Source of the DNA: Agromyces cavernae
GTDB taxonomy: Bacteria; Actinomycetota; Actinomycetes; Actinomycetales; Microbacteriaceae
Direction of reading: 5' to 3'
Length of the DNA: 64,000 nucleotides
Assembly (NCBI RefSeq): GCF_021044935.1
Contig: NZ_JAJNMP010000002.1
Coordinates: 434,001-498,000, forward strand
The notes beneath the pieces were generated by a model, which was not told where the DNA came from, did no database searches, and saw only the letters and a program-made list of their open reading frames with translations. The position numbers were made by a program, and so were the translations under genes. The number at the start of each line of letters is the position of its first letter. The stretch's first letter is position 1. This document shows, piece by piece, positions 23,332 through 37,436 of the stretch.

Positions 23332-23361
23332 ATCCTAACGGAATCGCTCCCCCACCAGCAA
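23332..23361 (-). promoter_or_regulatory. rpsA promoter (TTGCTG-N18-TAGGAT)
   Basis: On the minus strand TTGCTG (23356-23361) is followed by an 18-base spacer and TAGGAT (23332-23337). The predicted start near 23325 gives a leader of about 100 bases before the rpsA ATG. It lies in the gap between the DUF885 gene and rpsA. Confidence 0.6.
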
Positions 23362-23374
23362 CCGCGCCGGATGC

Positions 23375-25048
23375 TCAGCCGAGCAGCGCCGACTTGAGCG
23401 TGTCGAGCCCGACCCCGCCGAGGCCCAGCGCCCGTCGGTGGAACTCGCGGATGTCGAACGATGCGCCCTCGCGTCGCGCGAACTCGTCGCGCAACTGCTC
23501 CCAGATGCGCTGCCCCACCTTGTACGACGGCGCCTGGCCCGGCCAGCCGAGGTACCGATTGACCTCGAAGCGCACGAAGCCATCGTTCATGTTGACATTC
23601 TGGGCGAGGAACTCGAAGGCGTAGTCGCCCGTCCACACGCCGTTGCCGTCAGGTCGTTGCTTGCCGAGGTGCACCCCGATGTCGAGCACCACGCGGGCGG
23701 CTCGCATGCGCTGGCCGTCGAGCATGCCGAGGCGATCGGCGGGGTCGTCGAGGTACCCGAGCGTCTGCATGAGCCGCTCGGCGTAGAGCGCCCACCCCTC
23801 GGCGTGACCCGACGTTCCGGCGAGCTGGCGGCGCCAGGTGTTGAGCTGCCCCCGGTTGACGACCGCCTGCCCGATCTGCAGGTGATGGCCGGGCACACCC
23901 TCGTGGTAGACGGTCGTGAGCTCGCGCCACGTGTCGAACTCGGTGACGCCCTCGGGCACCGACCACCACATGCGGCCGGGGCGCGTGAAGTCGTCGCTCG
24001 GCCCGGTGTAGTAGATGCCACCCTCTTGCGTGGGCGCGATCATGCACTCGAGCGAGCGGATCTCGGCGGGGATGTCGAACTGCGTTCCGGCCAGCTCGGC
24101 GACCGCGCGGTCACTCGTCTCCTGCATCCACCGTTGCAGGGCATCGGTGCCGTGAAGCTTGCGGCTCGGGTCGGCGTCGAGCACGGCGATCGCCTCGGCG
24201 ACGGATGCCCCCGGCTTGATCTCGTTCGCGATGGACTCCTGCTCGGCGACCATGCGCGCGAGCTCTTCCACGCCCCACTCGTAGGTCTCATCGAGGTCGA
24301 CCGCGGCACCGAGGAATCGGCGCGACTGCAGGGCGTAGATGTCTCGCCCGACCGCGTCGTGCTCGCCGGCGGCGGGCTGGAGCTCGACCTCGAGGAAGTC
24401 CGCGAGCCTGCCGTAGGCCGCCGATGCTTCGATCGCCCCCGCGCCGAGGTGCCGCTTGAGGGACTCGGGCAGCTCGGCGTCGCCGGCCTTCGCCGACGCT
24501 GCGAAGGTGGCGAAGAACCCGTCTGGCCGCGCGTGCTTGCGAACCTGCGCCGCAACCTCGCGCACCTGCCGTACGGCCGGGACGATTCCCTGACGAACAC
24601 CCTCGCGCAGGGTCTCGACGTACCCGTCGATCGCGCCGGGCACGGCGTTCAGGCGTGTGGCGATGCGTTCCCACTCGGCGGCGTCGTCGGTGGGCATGAG
24701 GTCGAACACTTCACGGACGTCTTGCGCCGGACTCGCGATGACGTTGAGGTCGCGCAGGTGCAGACCCGCCTCGTGCTGCTCGAGCTCGAGCTCGAGCTCG
24801 CTGCCGAGGTCGGCGATCGTGATGCGATCGACGTCGTCGACGGGGGTGGCGGCACGAAGCGCCGCGAGCGCCTCGCGCGTCGCGGCGATCGCACGTTCGT
24901 GCCCGGCCGGCGAGTAGTCGGCGAGGCGCTCGTCTTCGGAGGTGCGGCCGATGTAGGTGCCGATGCCGGGGTTGAGTTCGACGAGTGTGTCGACCCACCC
25001 CTCGGCGATTCGATCGACGTCGGTCGGGGTGCGCTCACTCGAAGACAT
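23375..25048 (-). CDS. DUF885 family metallopeptidase-like protein
   Basis: The 557-residue protein belongs to the DUF885 family, a group of predicted zinc metallopeptidases of unknown substrate. The key motif is YHEGVPGHHLQIG, a variant of HExxPGHH, near residue 375, followed by EGWALYAERL near residue 415, which supplies the third metal ligand region in this family. No signal peptide is visible, so it is probably cytosolic. An upstream in-frame ATG exists at 25078, but the ATG at 25048 sits seven bases after a TATGCT -10 and is preferred. The promoter has the same TGTCGGTG-N8 arrangement as uvrA, uvrB and polA, which links this peptidase to the DNA-damage response. Confidence 0.9.
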   Translation of the reverse strand: MSSSERTPTDVDRIAEGWVDTLVELNPGIGTYIGRTSEDERLADYSPAGHERAIAATREALAALRAATPVDDVDRITIADLGSELELELEQHEAGLHLRDLNVIASPAQDVREVFDLMPTDDAAEWERIATRLNAVPGAIDGYVETLREGVRQGIVPAVRQVREVAAQVRKHARPDGFFATFAASAKAGDAELPESLKRHLGAGAIEASAAYGRLADFLEVELQPAAGEHDAVGRDIYALQSRRFLGAAVDLDETYEWGVEELARMVAEQESIANEIKPGASVAEAIAVLDADPSRKLHGTDALQRWMQETSDRAVAELAGTQFDIPAEIRSLECMIAPTQEGGIYYTGPSDDFTRPGRMWWSVPEGVTEFDTWRELTTVYHEGVPGHHLQIGQAVVNRGQLNTWRRQLAGTSGHAEGWALYAERLMQTLGYLDDPADRLGMLDGQRMRAARVVLDIGVHLGKQRPDGNGVWTGDYAFEFLAQNVNMNDGFVRFEVNRYLGWPGQAPSYKVGQRIWEQLRDEFARREGASFDIREFHRRALGLGGVGLDTLKSALLG

Positions 25049-25055
25049 AGGTGCG

Positions 25056-25078
25056 AGCATAGGGCAGCGCACCGACAC
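25056..25078 (-). promoter_or_regulatory. DUF885 gene promoter: PafBC-type DNA-damage promoter, leaderless
   Basis: GTGTCGGTG (25070-25078) is followed after exactly eight bases by TATGCT (25056-25061), and seven bases later by the ATG at 25048. It matches TTGTCRGTG-N8-TAnnnT at eight of nine upstream positions. Confidence 0.68.
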
Positions 25079-25092
25079 CGCGCATCGGCGTG

Positions 25093-25110
25093 GCCGGTCC
25101 CGACACCGGC
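25093..25110 (-). terminator. Possible weak terminator after polA
   Basis: A six-base perfect stem (GCCGGT/ACCGGC) with a six-base loop starts about 23 bases after the polA stop. It is short and has no U tract. Confidence 0.3.
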
Positions 25111-25132
25111 GAGCTCAGCGGATCGGCTCGAG

Positions 25133-27829
25133 TCAGTGCGCCGCCGCGTCCCAGTTCGCACCGCGGCCGATCTCGACGTCGAGCGGCACGAGAAGATCCG
25201 CCGCGCGCGCCATGCGGTCGCGCACGATCGCCTCGAGCGCCTCGGACTCACCGTGTGCGACCTCGAAGATGAGTTCGTCGTGCACGGTGAGGAGCATGCG
25301 GCTGCCGAGCCCCTGCGTGGCGATCTCGGCCTCGACGCCGACCATCGCGATCTTCATGACATCCGCGGCCGAGCCCTGGATCGGGGAGTTCAGCGCGGCG
25401 CGTTCAGCGTTCTCACGAAGCACGCGATTGGGGCTGTTGAGGTCGGGGAACGGACGACGACGACCGAAGATCGTCTCGGTGTAGCCGTCGACCTTCGCCT
25501 GCTCGACGACACCGCGAAGGTAGTCGCGAACGGCGCCGAAGCGCTCGAAGTACTCGCGCATGAGCTGCTGCGCCTCGGCGCGCTCGATGCGCAGCTGCTT
25601 CGAGAGCCCGAACGCGCTGAGGCCGTAGGCGAGCCCATAGGACATCGCCTTCACCTTCGTGCGCATCAGGGGCGTGACATCGGCCGGGTCGACCCCGAAG
25701 ACACGTGCGCCCACGAATCGGTGCAGGTCCTCGCCCGCGTTGAACGCCTCGATGAGACCGGGATCGCCGGAGAGGTGCGCCATGATGCGCATCTCGATCT
25801 GCGAATAATCTGCGGTCAGCAGCTCGGCGAACTCGGGACCGTGCCGGAACGCCTTGCGGATGCGACGACCCTCGGCCGTGCGGATCGGGATGTTCTGGAG
25901 GTTCGGGTCGTTCGACGACATGCGACCGGTCGCGGCGCCGATCTGCCCGTAGGTCGTGTGGATGCGCCCATCGGCGCCGATCGCCTTGTCGAGCGACTCG
26001 ACGATCTGTCGGAGCTTCGTCGCGTCGCGATGCTCGAGCAGGTACCCGAGGAAGGGGTGCGGGTTGGACTCCTGCAGGTCGGCCAGCGCACTCGCGTCGG
26101 TCGTGTATCCGGTCTTTGTGGCTCGGGTCTTCGGCATGCCGAGTTGGTCGAACAGCACCTCTTGCAGTTGCTTGGGCGACCCGAGGTTGACCTCGCGGCC
26201 GATCTCGGCATAGGCCAGCTTCGCGAGCCCGGCGGCACGGTCGCCGAGTTCGGACGAGAGCTCCGAGAGTTCGGGGTGGTCGACGGTGACTCCGCGCAGC
26301 TCCATGGCGGCGAGCACGGGCACGAGCGGCATCTCGACCTCGGCGAGCAGGCGACGCGAGCTCTCGGACAGCGCCCGCAGCACGACCGGCGCAAGGCGCA
26401 ACGAGTACCAGGCGTATTCGGGCGCACCGGCGTCGCTGCCCTCTTCGGGTACGAGCAGCGACGGATCAGCCTGCGGAACGGTCTCACCGAGGTGGAAGCG
26501 AACGAGGTCGGCGAGCGACTTCTCTTGCAGCGCCGGTCGTACCATCCAGCCCGCGACGAGTGGATCGAGCACGAGCCCGCCGAACGCGAGGCCCGACGTC
26601 GACAGCGCCTTCAACTGCCCCTTGGCGTCGGTGACGACCTTGGGGGCATCGCCGGCGAGCCACGCCTCGAACGGTGCGAGCTCGGTTTGCCCCGCCTGCC
26701 ACGCAACCCGCACCGACTCGCCTGATGTGGCGATACCCGCCCCGATCACCCTGCCGTCGAGCACGTCGAGGCTGAGCCCGAGACCGGCGGGCTCGGCGGC
26801 GACCGCTTGCTCGAGCCAGCTCGCAAGCTCATCGCCGACCAGGGCGCGCGACTTCGGGGCTTCGGGCGCCGGCACGGCCTCGGCCGCGATGGGCTCGGCA
26901 GGTGCGGCAGGGGCGGCGCCGCCGTTGCCGTTGCCTTCTCCTGCCGCCAGCTTGGTCAGCCGCTCCATCAGCGTGCGGAACTCGAGCCGTTCGAAGATCG
27001 GCCGAACGGACTCGAGGTCGATCGGCTTGGCGATGAGCTCATCGATCTCGACGTCGAGTTCGACGTCGCGAACGAGTTGGTTGAGCTTGCGATTGCGTAC
27101 GGCGTTCTCGCGCCCGTCGCGCAGGTTCTGCCCGACGACCCCCTTGATCTCCTCGGCGTGCGCGAGGATGCCGTCGAGGTCGCCGTAGAGGCCGAGCCAT
27201 TTCACCGCGGTCTTCTCGCCCACCTTCGGGATGCCGGGCAGGTTGTCGCTGGTCTCGCCGACGAGGGCTGCGACGTCGGGGTACTGCTCGGGCCTGATGC
27301 CGTATCGCTCGATGACCGCGGCCGTGTCGTAGCGCTTGAGCTGCGAGACGCCCTGGGTGTTGGGGTACAGCAACGTGACGTCGTCGTTGACGAGCTGGAT
27401 CGTGTCGCGGTCGCCCGAGACGAGCAGCACCCGGTACCCCTCGGTCGCTCCGCGTGCCGCGAGCGTGGCGAGGATGTCGTCGGCCTCGAAGTCCTCTTTC
27501 TCGAGCGTGCGCACGCCCATGGCCTTCAGCGCGTCCTGCAGCAGCGGCACCTGGCCCTTGAACTCGGGCGGGGTCTCGCCTCGATTGCCCTTGTACTCGG
27601 CGTACTCGCGCGTGCGGAACGACTGGCGCGACATGTCGAACGCGACCGCGAGGTGGGTCGGCTTCTCGTTCGCGAGCAGCAGCAGCAGCATCGAGAGGAA
27701 TCCGTGGATCGCGTTCGTGTGCTGCCCGTCGCGGGTCGAGAAGCTGTCGACGGGGAGGGCGTAGAAGGCCCGGAAGGCCAGCGAGTGGCCGTCGATCACG
27801 AGGAGGGTTGGCTTATCTGCGTCCGACAC
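25133..27829 (-). CDS. polA: DNA polymerase I
   Basis: DNA polymerase I fills repair gaps and removes RNA primers. The 898-residue protein has an N-terminal 5'-3' exonuclease domain (VIDGHSLAFRAFYALP, then DFEADDILATLA and LVSGDRDTIQLV, residues about 10-300) and a central domain (about 320-490) in which the acidic 3'-5' proofreading motifs are not recognisable, as in other Actinobacteria. The C-terminal polymerase has motif A TADYSQIEMRIMAHLSGD, motif B KVKAMSYGLAYGLSAFGL and motif C LTVHDELIFEV. The GTG at 27829 lies six bases after a TAGTCT -10, so the transcript is probably leaderless, with a damage-type promoter. Confidence 0.98.
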   Translation of the reverse strand: MSDADKPTLLVIDGHSLAFRAFYALPVDSFSTRDGQHTNAIHGFLSMLLLLLANEKPTHLAVAFDMSRQSFRTREYAEYKGNRGETPPEFKGQVPLLQDALKAMGVRTLEKEDFEADDILATLAARGATEGYRVLLVSGDRDTIQLVNDDVTLLYPNTQGVSQLKRYDTAAVIERYGIRPEQYPDVAALVGETSDNLPGIPKVGEKTAVKWLGLYGDLDGILAHAEEIKGVVGQNLRDGRENAVRNRKLNQLVRDVELDVEIDELIAKPIDLESVRPIFERLEFRTLMERLTKLAAGEGNGNGGAAPAAPAEPIAAEAVPAPEAPKSRALVGDELASWLEQAVAAEPAGLGLSLDVLDGRVIGAGIATSGESVRVAWQAGQTELAPFEAWLAGDAPKVVTDAKGQLKALSTSGLAFGGLVLDPLVAGWMVRPALQEKSLADLVRFHLGETVPQADPSLLVPEEGSDAGAPEYAWYSLRLAPVVLRALSESSRRLLAEVEMPLVPVLAAMELRGVTVDHPELSELSSELGDRAAGLAKLAYAEIGREVNLGSPKQLQEVLFDQLGMPKTRATKTGYTTDASALADLQESNPHPFLGYLLEHRDATKLRQIVESLDKAIGADGRIHTTYGQIGAATGRMSSNDPNLQNIPIRTAEGRRIRKAFRHGPEFAELLTADYSQIEMRIMAHLSGDPGLIEAFNAGEDLHRFVGARVFGVDPADVTPLMRTKVKAMSYGLAYGLSAFGLSKQLRIERAEAQQLMREYFERFGAVRDYLRGVVEQAKVDGYTETIFGRRRPFPDLNSPNRVLRENAERAALNSPIQGSAADVMKIAMVGVEAEIATQGLGSRMLLTVHDELIFEVAHGESEALEAIVRDRMARAADLLVPLDVEIGRGANWDAAAH

Positions 27830-27835
27830 CCGACA

Positions 27836-27858
27836 AGACTACAAGCGGCCGCCGACAC
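27836..27858 (-). promoter_or_regulatory. polA promoter: PafBC-type DNA-damage promoter, leaderless
   Basis: GTGTCGGCG (27850-27858) is followed after exactly eight bases by TAGTCT (27836-27841), and six bases later by the polA GTG. It matches TTGTCRGTG-N8-TAnnnT at seven of nine upstream positions, the weakest of the four in this window. Confidence 0.6.
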
Positions 27859-27914
27859 TGCCTGACGACCATCGACTCCGGAATCCGCACGCGGACCGAC
27901 GAGGGCGGGAACGG

Positions 27915-27950
27915 CGGATGCCGCGACGAGACGTCTCGTCGCGGCATCCG
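27915..27950 (-). terminator. 36-bp perfect palindrome, probable terminator of the ANTAR regulator gene
   Basis: Bases 27915-27932 are the exact reverse complement of 27933-27950, with no spacer. It lies 43 bases past the stop codon of the response regulator and ahead of the polA promoter. As RNA it would fold into a long stem with a small loop. Confidence 0.75.
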
Positions 27951-27993
27951 ATACCTTGCCGTCACGTGGACCCGCACGAGCGGGCCCGACCGG

Positions 27994-28599
27994 TCACTTC
28001 TTCTGAGCGAGCTGCTCGATGATCGCCTGCGAGACGTCTTTCATGGTGAGGCGGCGATCCATCGAAGCCTTCTGGATCCAGCGGAACGCCTCGGGCTCGG
28101 ACAGCCCCATCTTCTCGTTGAGCAGGCCCTTGGCCCGGTCGACGAGCTTGCGCGTCTCGAAGCGCTCGACGAGATCGCCGACCTCTGCCTCGAGCGCGAT
28201 GATCTGCGCGTAGCGCGCGAGGGCGATCTCGATCGCGGGCAACAGGTCGTTGGGGGTGAACGGCTTCACGACGTAGGCCAGGGCACCGGCCTCGGTCGCG
28301 CGCTCGACGAGCTCCTTCTGGCTGAACGCCGTGAGGAGCACGACCGGAGCGATGTGGCCCTTCGAGAGTCGCTCGGCCGCAGAGATGCCGTCGAGCTGGG
28401 GCATCTTGACGTCCATGATGACGAGGTCGGGCCGAAGCTCGGTGGCGAGCGCGACCGCGGTCTCGCCGTCACCAGCTTCGCCGACGACCTCGAAGCCGTT
28501 GTCGCGCAGGATCTCGACGATGTCGAGGCGGATGAGCGACTCATCTTCGGCCACGACGACGCGGCGCGGTGCCGGCTGGGTAGATTCGGTGTCTGTCAC
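27994..28599 (-). CDS. pdtaR: ANTAR-domain response regulator (PdtaR-like)
   Basis: This is a two-component response regulator that acts on RNA rather than DNA. The 201-residue protein has a receiver domain with the phosphoacceptor Asp63 in LVIMDVKMPQLDG, the acidic pair in VVVAEDE, and Lys in YVVKPF. A short coiled linker is followed by a C-terminal ANTAR domain (about 140-195: LETRKLVDRAKGLLNEKMGLSEPEAFRWIQKASMDRRLTM). It closely resembles mycobacterial PdtaR, which works with the kinase PdtaS; no kinase gene is in this window. The frame is open far upstream, but the GTG at 28599 lies seven bases after a TAGGCT -10 and gives the correct start. Confidence 0.93.
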   Translation of the reverse strand: MTDTESTQPAPRRVVVAEDESLIRLDIVEILRDNGFEVVGEAGDGETAVALATELRPDLVIMDVKMPQLDGISAAERLSKGHIAPVVLLTAFSQKELVERATEAGALAYVVKPFTPNDLLPAIEIALARYAQIIALEAEVGDLVERFETRKLVDRAKGLLNEKMGLSEPEAFRWIQKASMDRRLTMKDVSQAIIEQLAQKK

Positions 28600-28606
28600 G
28601 GGTGAA

Positions 28607-28612
28607 AGCCTA
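28607..28612 (-). promoter_or_regulatory. -10 element (TAGGCT) of the leaderless ANTAR regulator gene
   Basis: TAGGCT on the minus strand ends seven bases before the GTG start of the regulator, the leaderless spacing. It is back to back with the tRNA-Leu promoter. Confidence 0.55.
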
Positions 28613-28615
28613 CGG

Positions 28616-28621
28616 TATTCT
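28616..28621 (+). promoter_or_regulatory. -10 element (TATTCT) of tRNA-Leu
   Basis: TATTCT lies 14 bases upstream of the mature tRNA 5' end on the plus strand. The predicted start would give a precursor with a short 5' leader. No strong -35 is seen. Confidence 0.5.
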
Positions 28622-28635
28622 GGGCGAGGCCTCTG

Positions 28636-28718
28636 GCCGGTGTGGCGGAATGGCAGACGCGGAGCACTCAAAATGCTTTGCCCGAAAGGGCGTGTGGGTT
28701 CGACCCCCACCACCGGCA
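28636..28718 (+). tRNA. tRNA-Leu (anticodon CAA)
   Basis: The sequence folds into a class II tRNA. The seven-base acceptor stem pairs GCCGGTG at 28636-28642 with CACCGGC at 28711-28717, then discriminator A. The D arm starts GCGGAATGGCAGACGC, and the anticodon loop CTCAAAA gives CAA, which reads UUG. There is a long variable arm (TGCCCGAAAGGGCG) and a T arm with GTTCGA. The CCA end is not encoded (ACC is followed by G), as is common in Actinobacteria. It is the only plus-strand RNA gene in a long minus-strand region. Confidence 0.96.
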
Positions 28719-28728
28719 CCGAACCCCG

Positions 28729-29637
28729 CTACGCGCCCCGCGCGGGCGGGTGATGCACGCCCCTGTGGATCTCGTACAGGCGGGCGTGTCCGGGTTCGTT
28801 CGGGTCGTCGACGATCGGCTGATCGGCCATGAACAGCCGGATGACGTGGGCGAGCTCCCCCGAGTGGCTGAAGTTGATCGCGTGTGCGGCGCCCTCGATC
28901 TTCACGATGAGCACATGCGTGTCGGTCTGGCTGGCGACCTCCTGCACCCGCGCCGGCCCGGGCATCAGCGGGTCACGGGCCCCGAGCACGACGAGCGTCG
29001 GGATATGCAGGTCGAGCAGGCGTTCGAGCGACGGGTACTGCGTGAGCGCGCGGAACATGCGAACCGTGCTCGAGACGCCGAACCGCAGGTAGTCGGGGGT
29101 CACCACGCCCATCAGCCGCGGCGGCTCGCGTGTGCCGTCACGACTGATCTGCGCCATCGCCCGTCGGAGCGGCTGGTTGTAGATGCCGCCCGCCGGTGAG
29201 ACGAGGACGGCGCGGTCGATGCGGTCGGGATGGTGGTAGGCGAACTCCGTGATGACGGGGCAGCCCATCGAGTTGCCGACGAGCGTGGCCCGCTCGACTC
29301 CCCGGTCGTCGAGGAACCTCGCCGCCGCGTGCGCGAGGTCGGGGACGTCGAGCGCGGCGGCGCCCTTGCCGCTGCGCCCGAATCCGGGCAGGTCGGGAAC
29401 GAGCGTGTGGAAGGCATCGGCCAGTCGCTCGGCGGTCGGCAGCAGGTATCGGCCCGAGAGCCCGAAGCCGTGGACGTGCATCATCGCCGGGGCGTCGGGC
29501 GGCTCGGGCGATTCCCGATAGAAGACGTCGACGCCGTCGATCTCGGTCCATCGCTCGGCGAGGCTCGAGGCGGCTCGTCGCGGGGTGCGTCGAGCACGAC
29601 GTCGTGATGCGCTCGACGTGGTGGGCTTCGTCGACAT
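28729..29637 (-). CDS. Alpha/beta-fold hydrolase
   Basis: The 302-residue protein has the alpha/beta-hydrolase layout: oxyanion segment MHVHGFGLSGRYLLP near residue 53, nucleophile elbow VGNSMGC with the catalytic Ser near residue 122, the acid in VVLGARDPLMPG near residue 232 and the His in IEGAAHAINFSHSGELAHVI near residue 262. It resembles meta-cleavage-product hydrolases and haloperoxidase-like esterases, but the substrate cannot be read from the sequence. The basic N-terminal tail (RRRARRTPRRAASS) is not a typical signal peptide. I chose the ATG at 29637 because GGGGGA precedes it at a good distance; an ATG two codons upstream is possible. Confidence 0.85.
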   Translation of the reverse strand: MSTKPTTSSASRRRARRTPRRAASSLAERWTEIDGVDVFYRESPEPPDAPAMMHVHGFGLSGRYLLPTAERLADAFHTLVPDLPGFGRSGKGAAALDVPDLAHAAARFLDDRGVERATLVGNSMGCPVITEFAYHHPDRIDRAVLVSPAGGIYNQPLRRAMAQISRDGTREPPRLMGVVTPDYLRFGVSSTVRMFRALTQYPSLERLLDLHIPTLVVLGARDPLMPGPARVQEVASQTDTHVLIVKIEGAAHAINFSHSGELAHVIRLFMADQPIVDDPNEPGHARLYEIHRGVHHPPARGA

Positions 29638-29773
29638 CGTCATCCCCCGATCCGCGCCCGACGCCCGAGCGTCGACGACTCGCACTCACATGCTCCTCCG
29701 AATCGCGGCCGTTCGCCATCCCCGGCAGAGGCATGGCGGCCGCGCGGCGACGGGATGCCGCACACCGGAATGC

Positions 29774-29809
29774 CGAAGGGAGCCGGCCCCCTCGGACCGA
29801 CTCCCTTCG
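29774..29809 (-). terminator. Terminator hairpin downstream of pyk
   Basis: A nine-base perfect inverted repeat (29774-29782 with 29801-29809) with a GC-rich 18-base loop lies just past the pyk stop at 29820. The loop itself can pair further (CCGG..CCGA). Confidence 0.7.
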
Positions 29810-29819
29810 AGGGACGTGT

Positions 29820-31235
29820 CTACAGCACGTCACCGACGACGTGCACGCGCACGTCGTTGGTGGTGCCCGGGATGCCGGGAGGGGACCCGGAGATGATGAC
29901 GACCTTCTCGCCCTTGACGGCCTTGCCGGTCTTGGCGAGCACCTCGTCGACCTGGCCGACCATCTGGTCGGTGTGGGTGACGCGGTCGACGATGAACGAC
30001 TCGACGCCCCAGTTCAGCGCCATACGGCGACGGATGGCCGGGTCGGGCGTGAAGGCGAGGATGGGGATCACCGAGCGGATGCGGGACATCCGTCGCACCG
30101 TCTCGCCCGTCTCGGTGAACACGCACAGGTACTTCGCCTCGACGAAGTCGGCCACCTCGACGGCGGCCAGCGTGATCGCGCCCGCCTGCGTGCGCGGCTT
30201 CGTGCCGAGCGGCAGGATTCGGTCGAGGCCGTGCAACTCGGTGGACTCGACGATGCGCGCCATCGTCTCGACGGTGACGACGGGGTACTCCCCCACGCTC
30301 GTCTCGCCCGAGAGCATGACCGCGTCGGCGCCGTCGAGCACGGCGTTCGCGACATCCGACGTCTCCGCCCGCGTGGGAACCGGGCTGTGGATCATCGACT
30401 CGAGCATCTGCGTGGCGACGATGACCGGCTTCGCGAGGCGGCGGGCGATCTCGACCGCGCGCTTCTGCACGATGGGCACCGCCTCGAGCGGCAGTTCGAC
30501 GCCGAGGTCGCCGCGCGCCACCATGATGGCGTCGAACGCCTCGGTGATCTCGTCGAGCGCGTCGACGGCCTGCGGCTTCTCGATCTTCGCGATGACCGGA
30601 ACACGTCGCCCGACCTCGTCCATGATCTCGTGCACCCGGGTGATGTCGGCGGCGTTGCGCACGAACGACAGGGCGATGAGATCGGCGCCGAGCTCGAGGC
30701 CCCAGCGCAGGTCCGCCTCGTCCTTCTCGGAGAGCGCGGGCACGTTCACGGCGACGCCCGGCAGGTTGATGCCCTTGTTGTTCGAGACCGGGCCGGCGAC
30801 CACGACCCGGGTCGTGACGACGACGCCGTCGGTCTCGACGACCTCGACGCGCACCTTGCCGTCGTCGATGAGCAGGTAGTCGCCGGGCTTCACGTCGTGC
30901 GGGAGCCCCTTGAACGTGGTGCCGACGATCTCGTTCGTGCCGAGGATCTCTTCGGTCGTGATCTTGAAGATGTCGCCCTCGGCGAGCTCGTGGGGTCCGT
31001 TCTCGAACTTGCCCAGGCGGATCTTCGGACCCTGCAGGTCGACCAGCACGGCCACGGCACGGCCCGAGTCGCTCGCTGCCTTGCGCACGTTCTGGTAGAC
31101 GCCCTCGTGCACGTCGTACGTGCCGTGGCTGAGGTTCATGCGGGCGACGTCGACGCCCGCATCGATGATCGCGCGGATCTGGTCGTAGCTCGATGTCGCC
31201 GGCCCGAGGGTGGCGACGATCTTCGCTCGTCTCAT
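29820..31235 (-). CDS. pyk: Pyruvate kinase
   Basis: Pyruvate kinase transfers phosphate from phosphoenolpyruvate to ADP, the last step of glycolysis. The 471-residue protein has the N-terminal RRAKIVATLGPATSS, MNLSHG with the phosphate-binding residues near residue 33, the catalytic Lys in IAKIEKPQAVDALDEI near residue 213, MVARGDLGVELP, and ATQMLESMIHSPVPTRAETSDVANAVLDGADAVMLSGETS near residue 275. The C-terminal allosteric domain is complete. It has a GGGAG ribosome binding site. It lies between gltD and a terminator and is probably a single-gene transcript or the end of the gltBD message. Confidence 0.98.
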   Translation of the reverse strand: MRRAKIVATLGPATSSYDQIRAIIDAGVDVARMNLSHGTYDVHEGVYQNVRKAASDSGRAVAVLVDLQGPKIRLGKFENGPHELAEGDIFKITTEEILGTNEIVGTTFKGLPHDVKPGDYLLIDDGKVRVEVVETDGVVVTTRVVVAGPVSNNKGINLPGVAVNVPALSEKDEADLRWGLELGADLIALSFVRNAADITRVHEIMDEVGRRVPVIAKIEKPQAVDALDEITEAFDAIMVARGDLGVELPLEAVPIVQKRAVEIARRLAKPVIVATQMLESMIHSPVPTRAETSDVANAVLDGADAVMLSGETSVGEYPVVTVETMARIVESTELHGLDRILPLGTKPRTQAGAITLAAVEVADFVEAKYLCVFTETGETVRRMSRIRSVIPILAFTPDPAIRRRMALNWGVESFIVDRVTHTDQMVGQVDEVLAKTGKAVKGEKVVIISGSPPGIPGTTNDVRVHVVGDVL

Positions 31236-31286
31236 GTGGTTGTGCTCCCGGTGTTCCGCGCCGAAGCGCTCGTGATGGTTGGAAGG

Positions 31287-31302
31287 CGCGCCGATCGGCG
31301 CG
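31287..31302 (-). terminator. Possible terminator downstream of gltD
   Basis: A 16-bp perfect palindrome (CGCGCCGATCGGCGCG) lies six bases past the gltD stop and upstream of pyk. Without a spacer its hairpin would lose a few central pairs to the loop. Confidence 0.55.
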
Positions 31303-31307
31303 TCGGG

Positions 31308-37335
<6,028 letters not shown>

Positions 37336-37436
37336 GGAGACCGTCCTCATCAACTAGTTTGCAGCGGGGGACGTCGTCGGCCCTTCAGGGATGTCGCAGC
37401 GCGTGGTGCGGCGCAGCTTCGGAGAACGTTGTCGGG

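Noticed and set aside
23438-26725. 1095-residue plus-strand ORF opposite the DUF885 gene and polA
   Set aside because: It is antisense to two clear genes, has the Arg/Gly/Val-rich composition of a GC-rich shadow frame and no recognisable domain.
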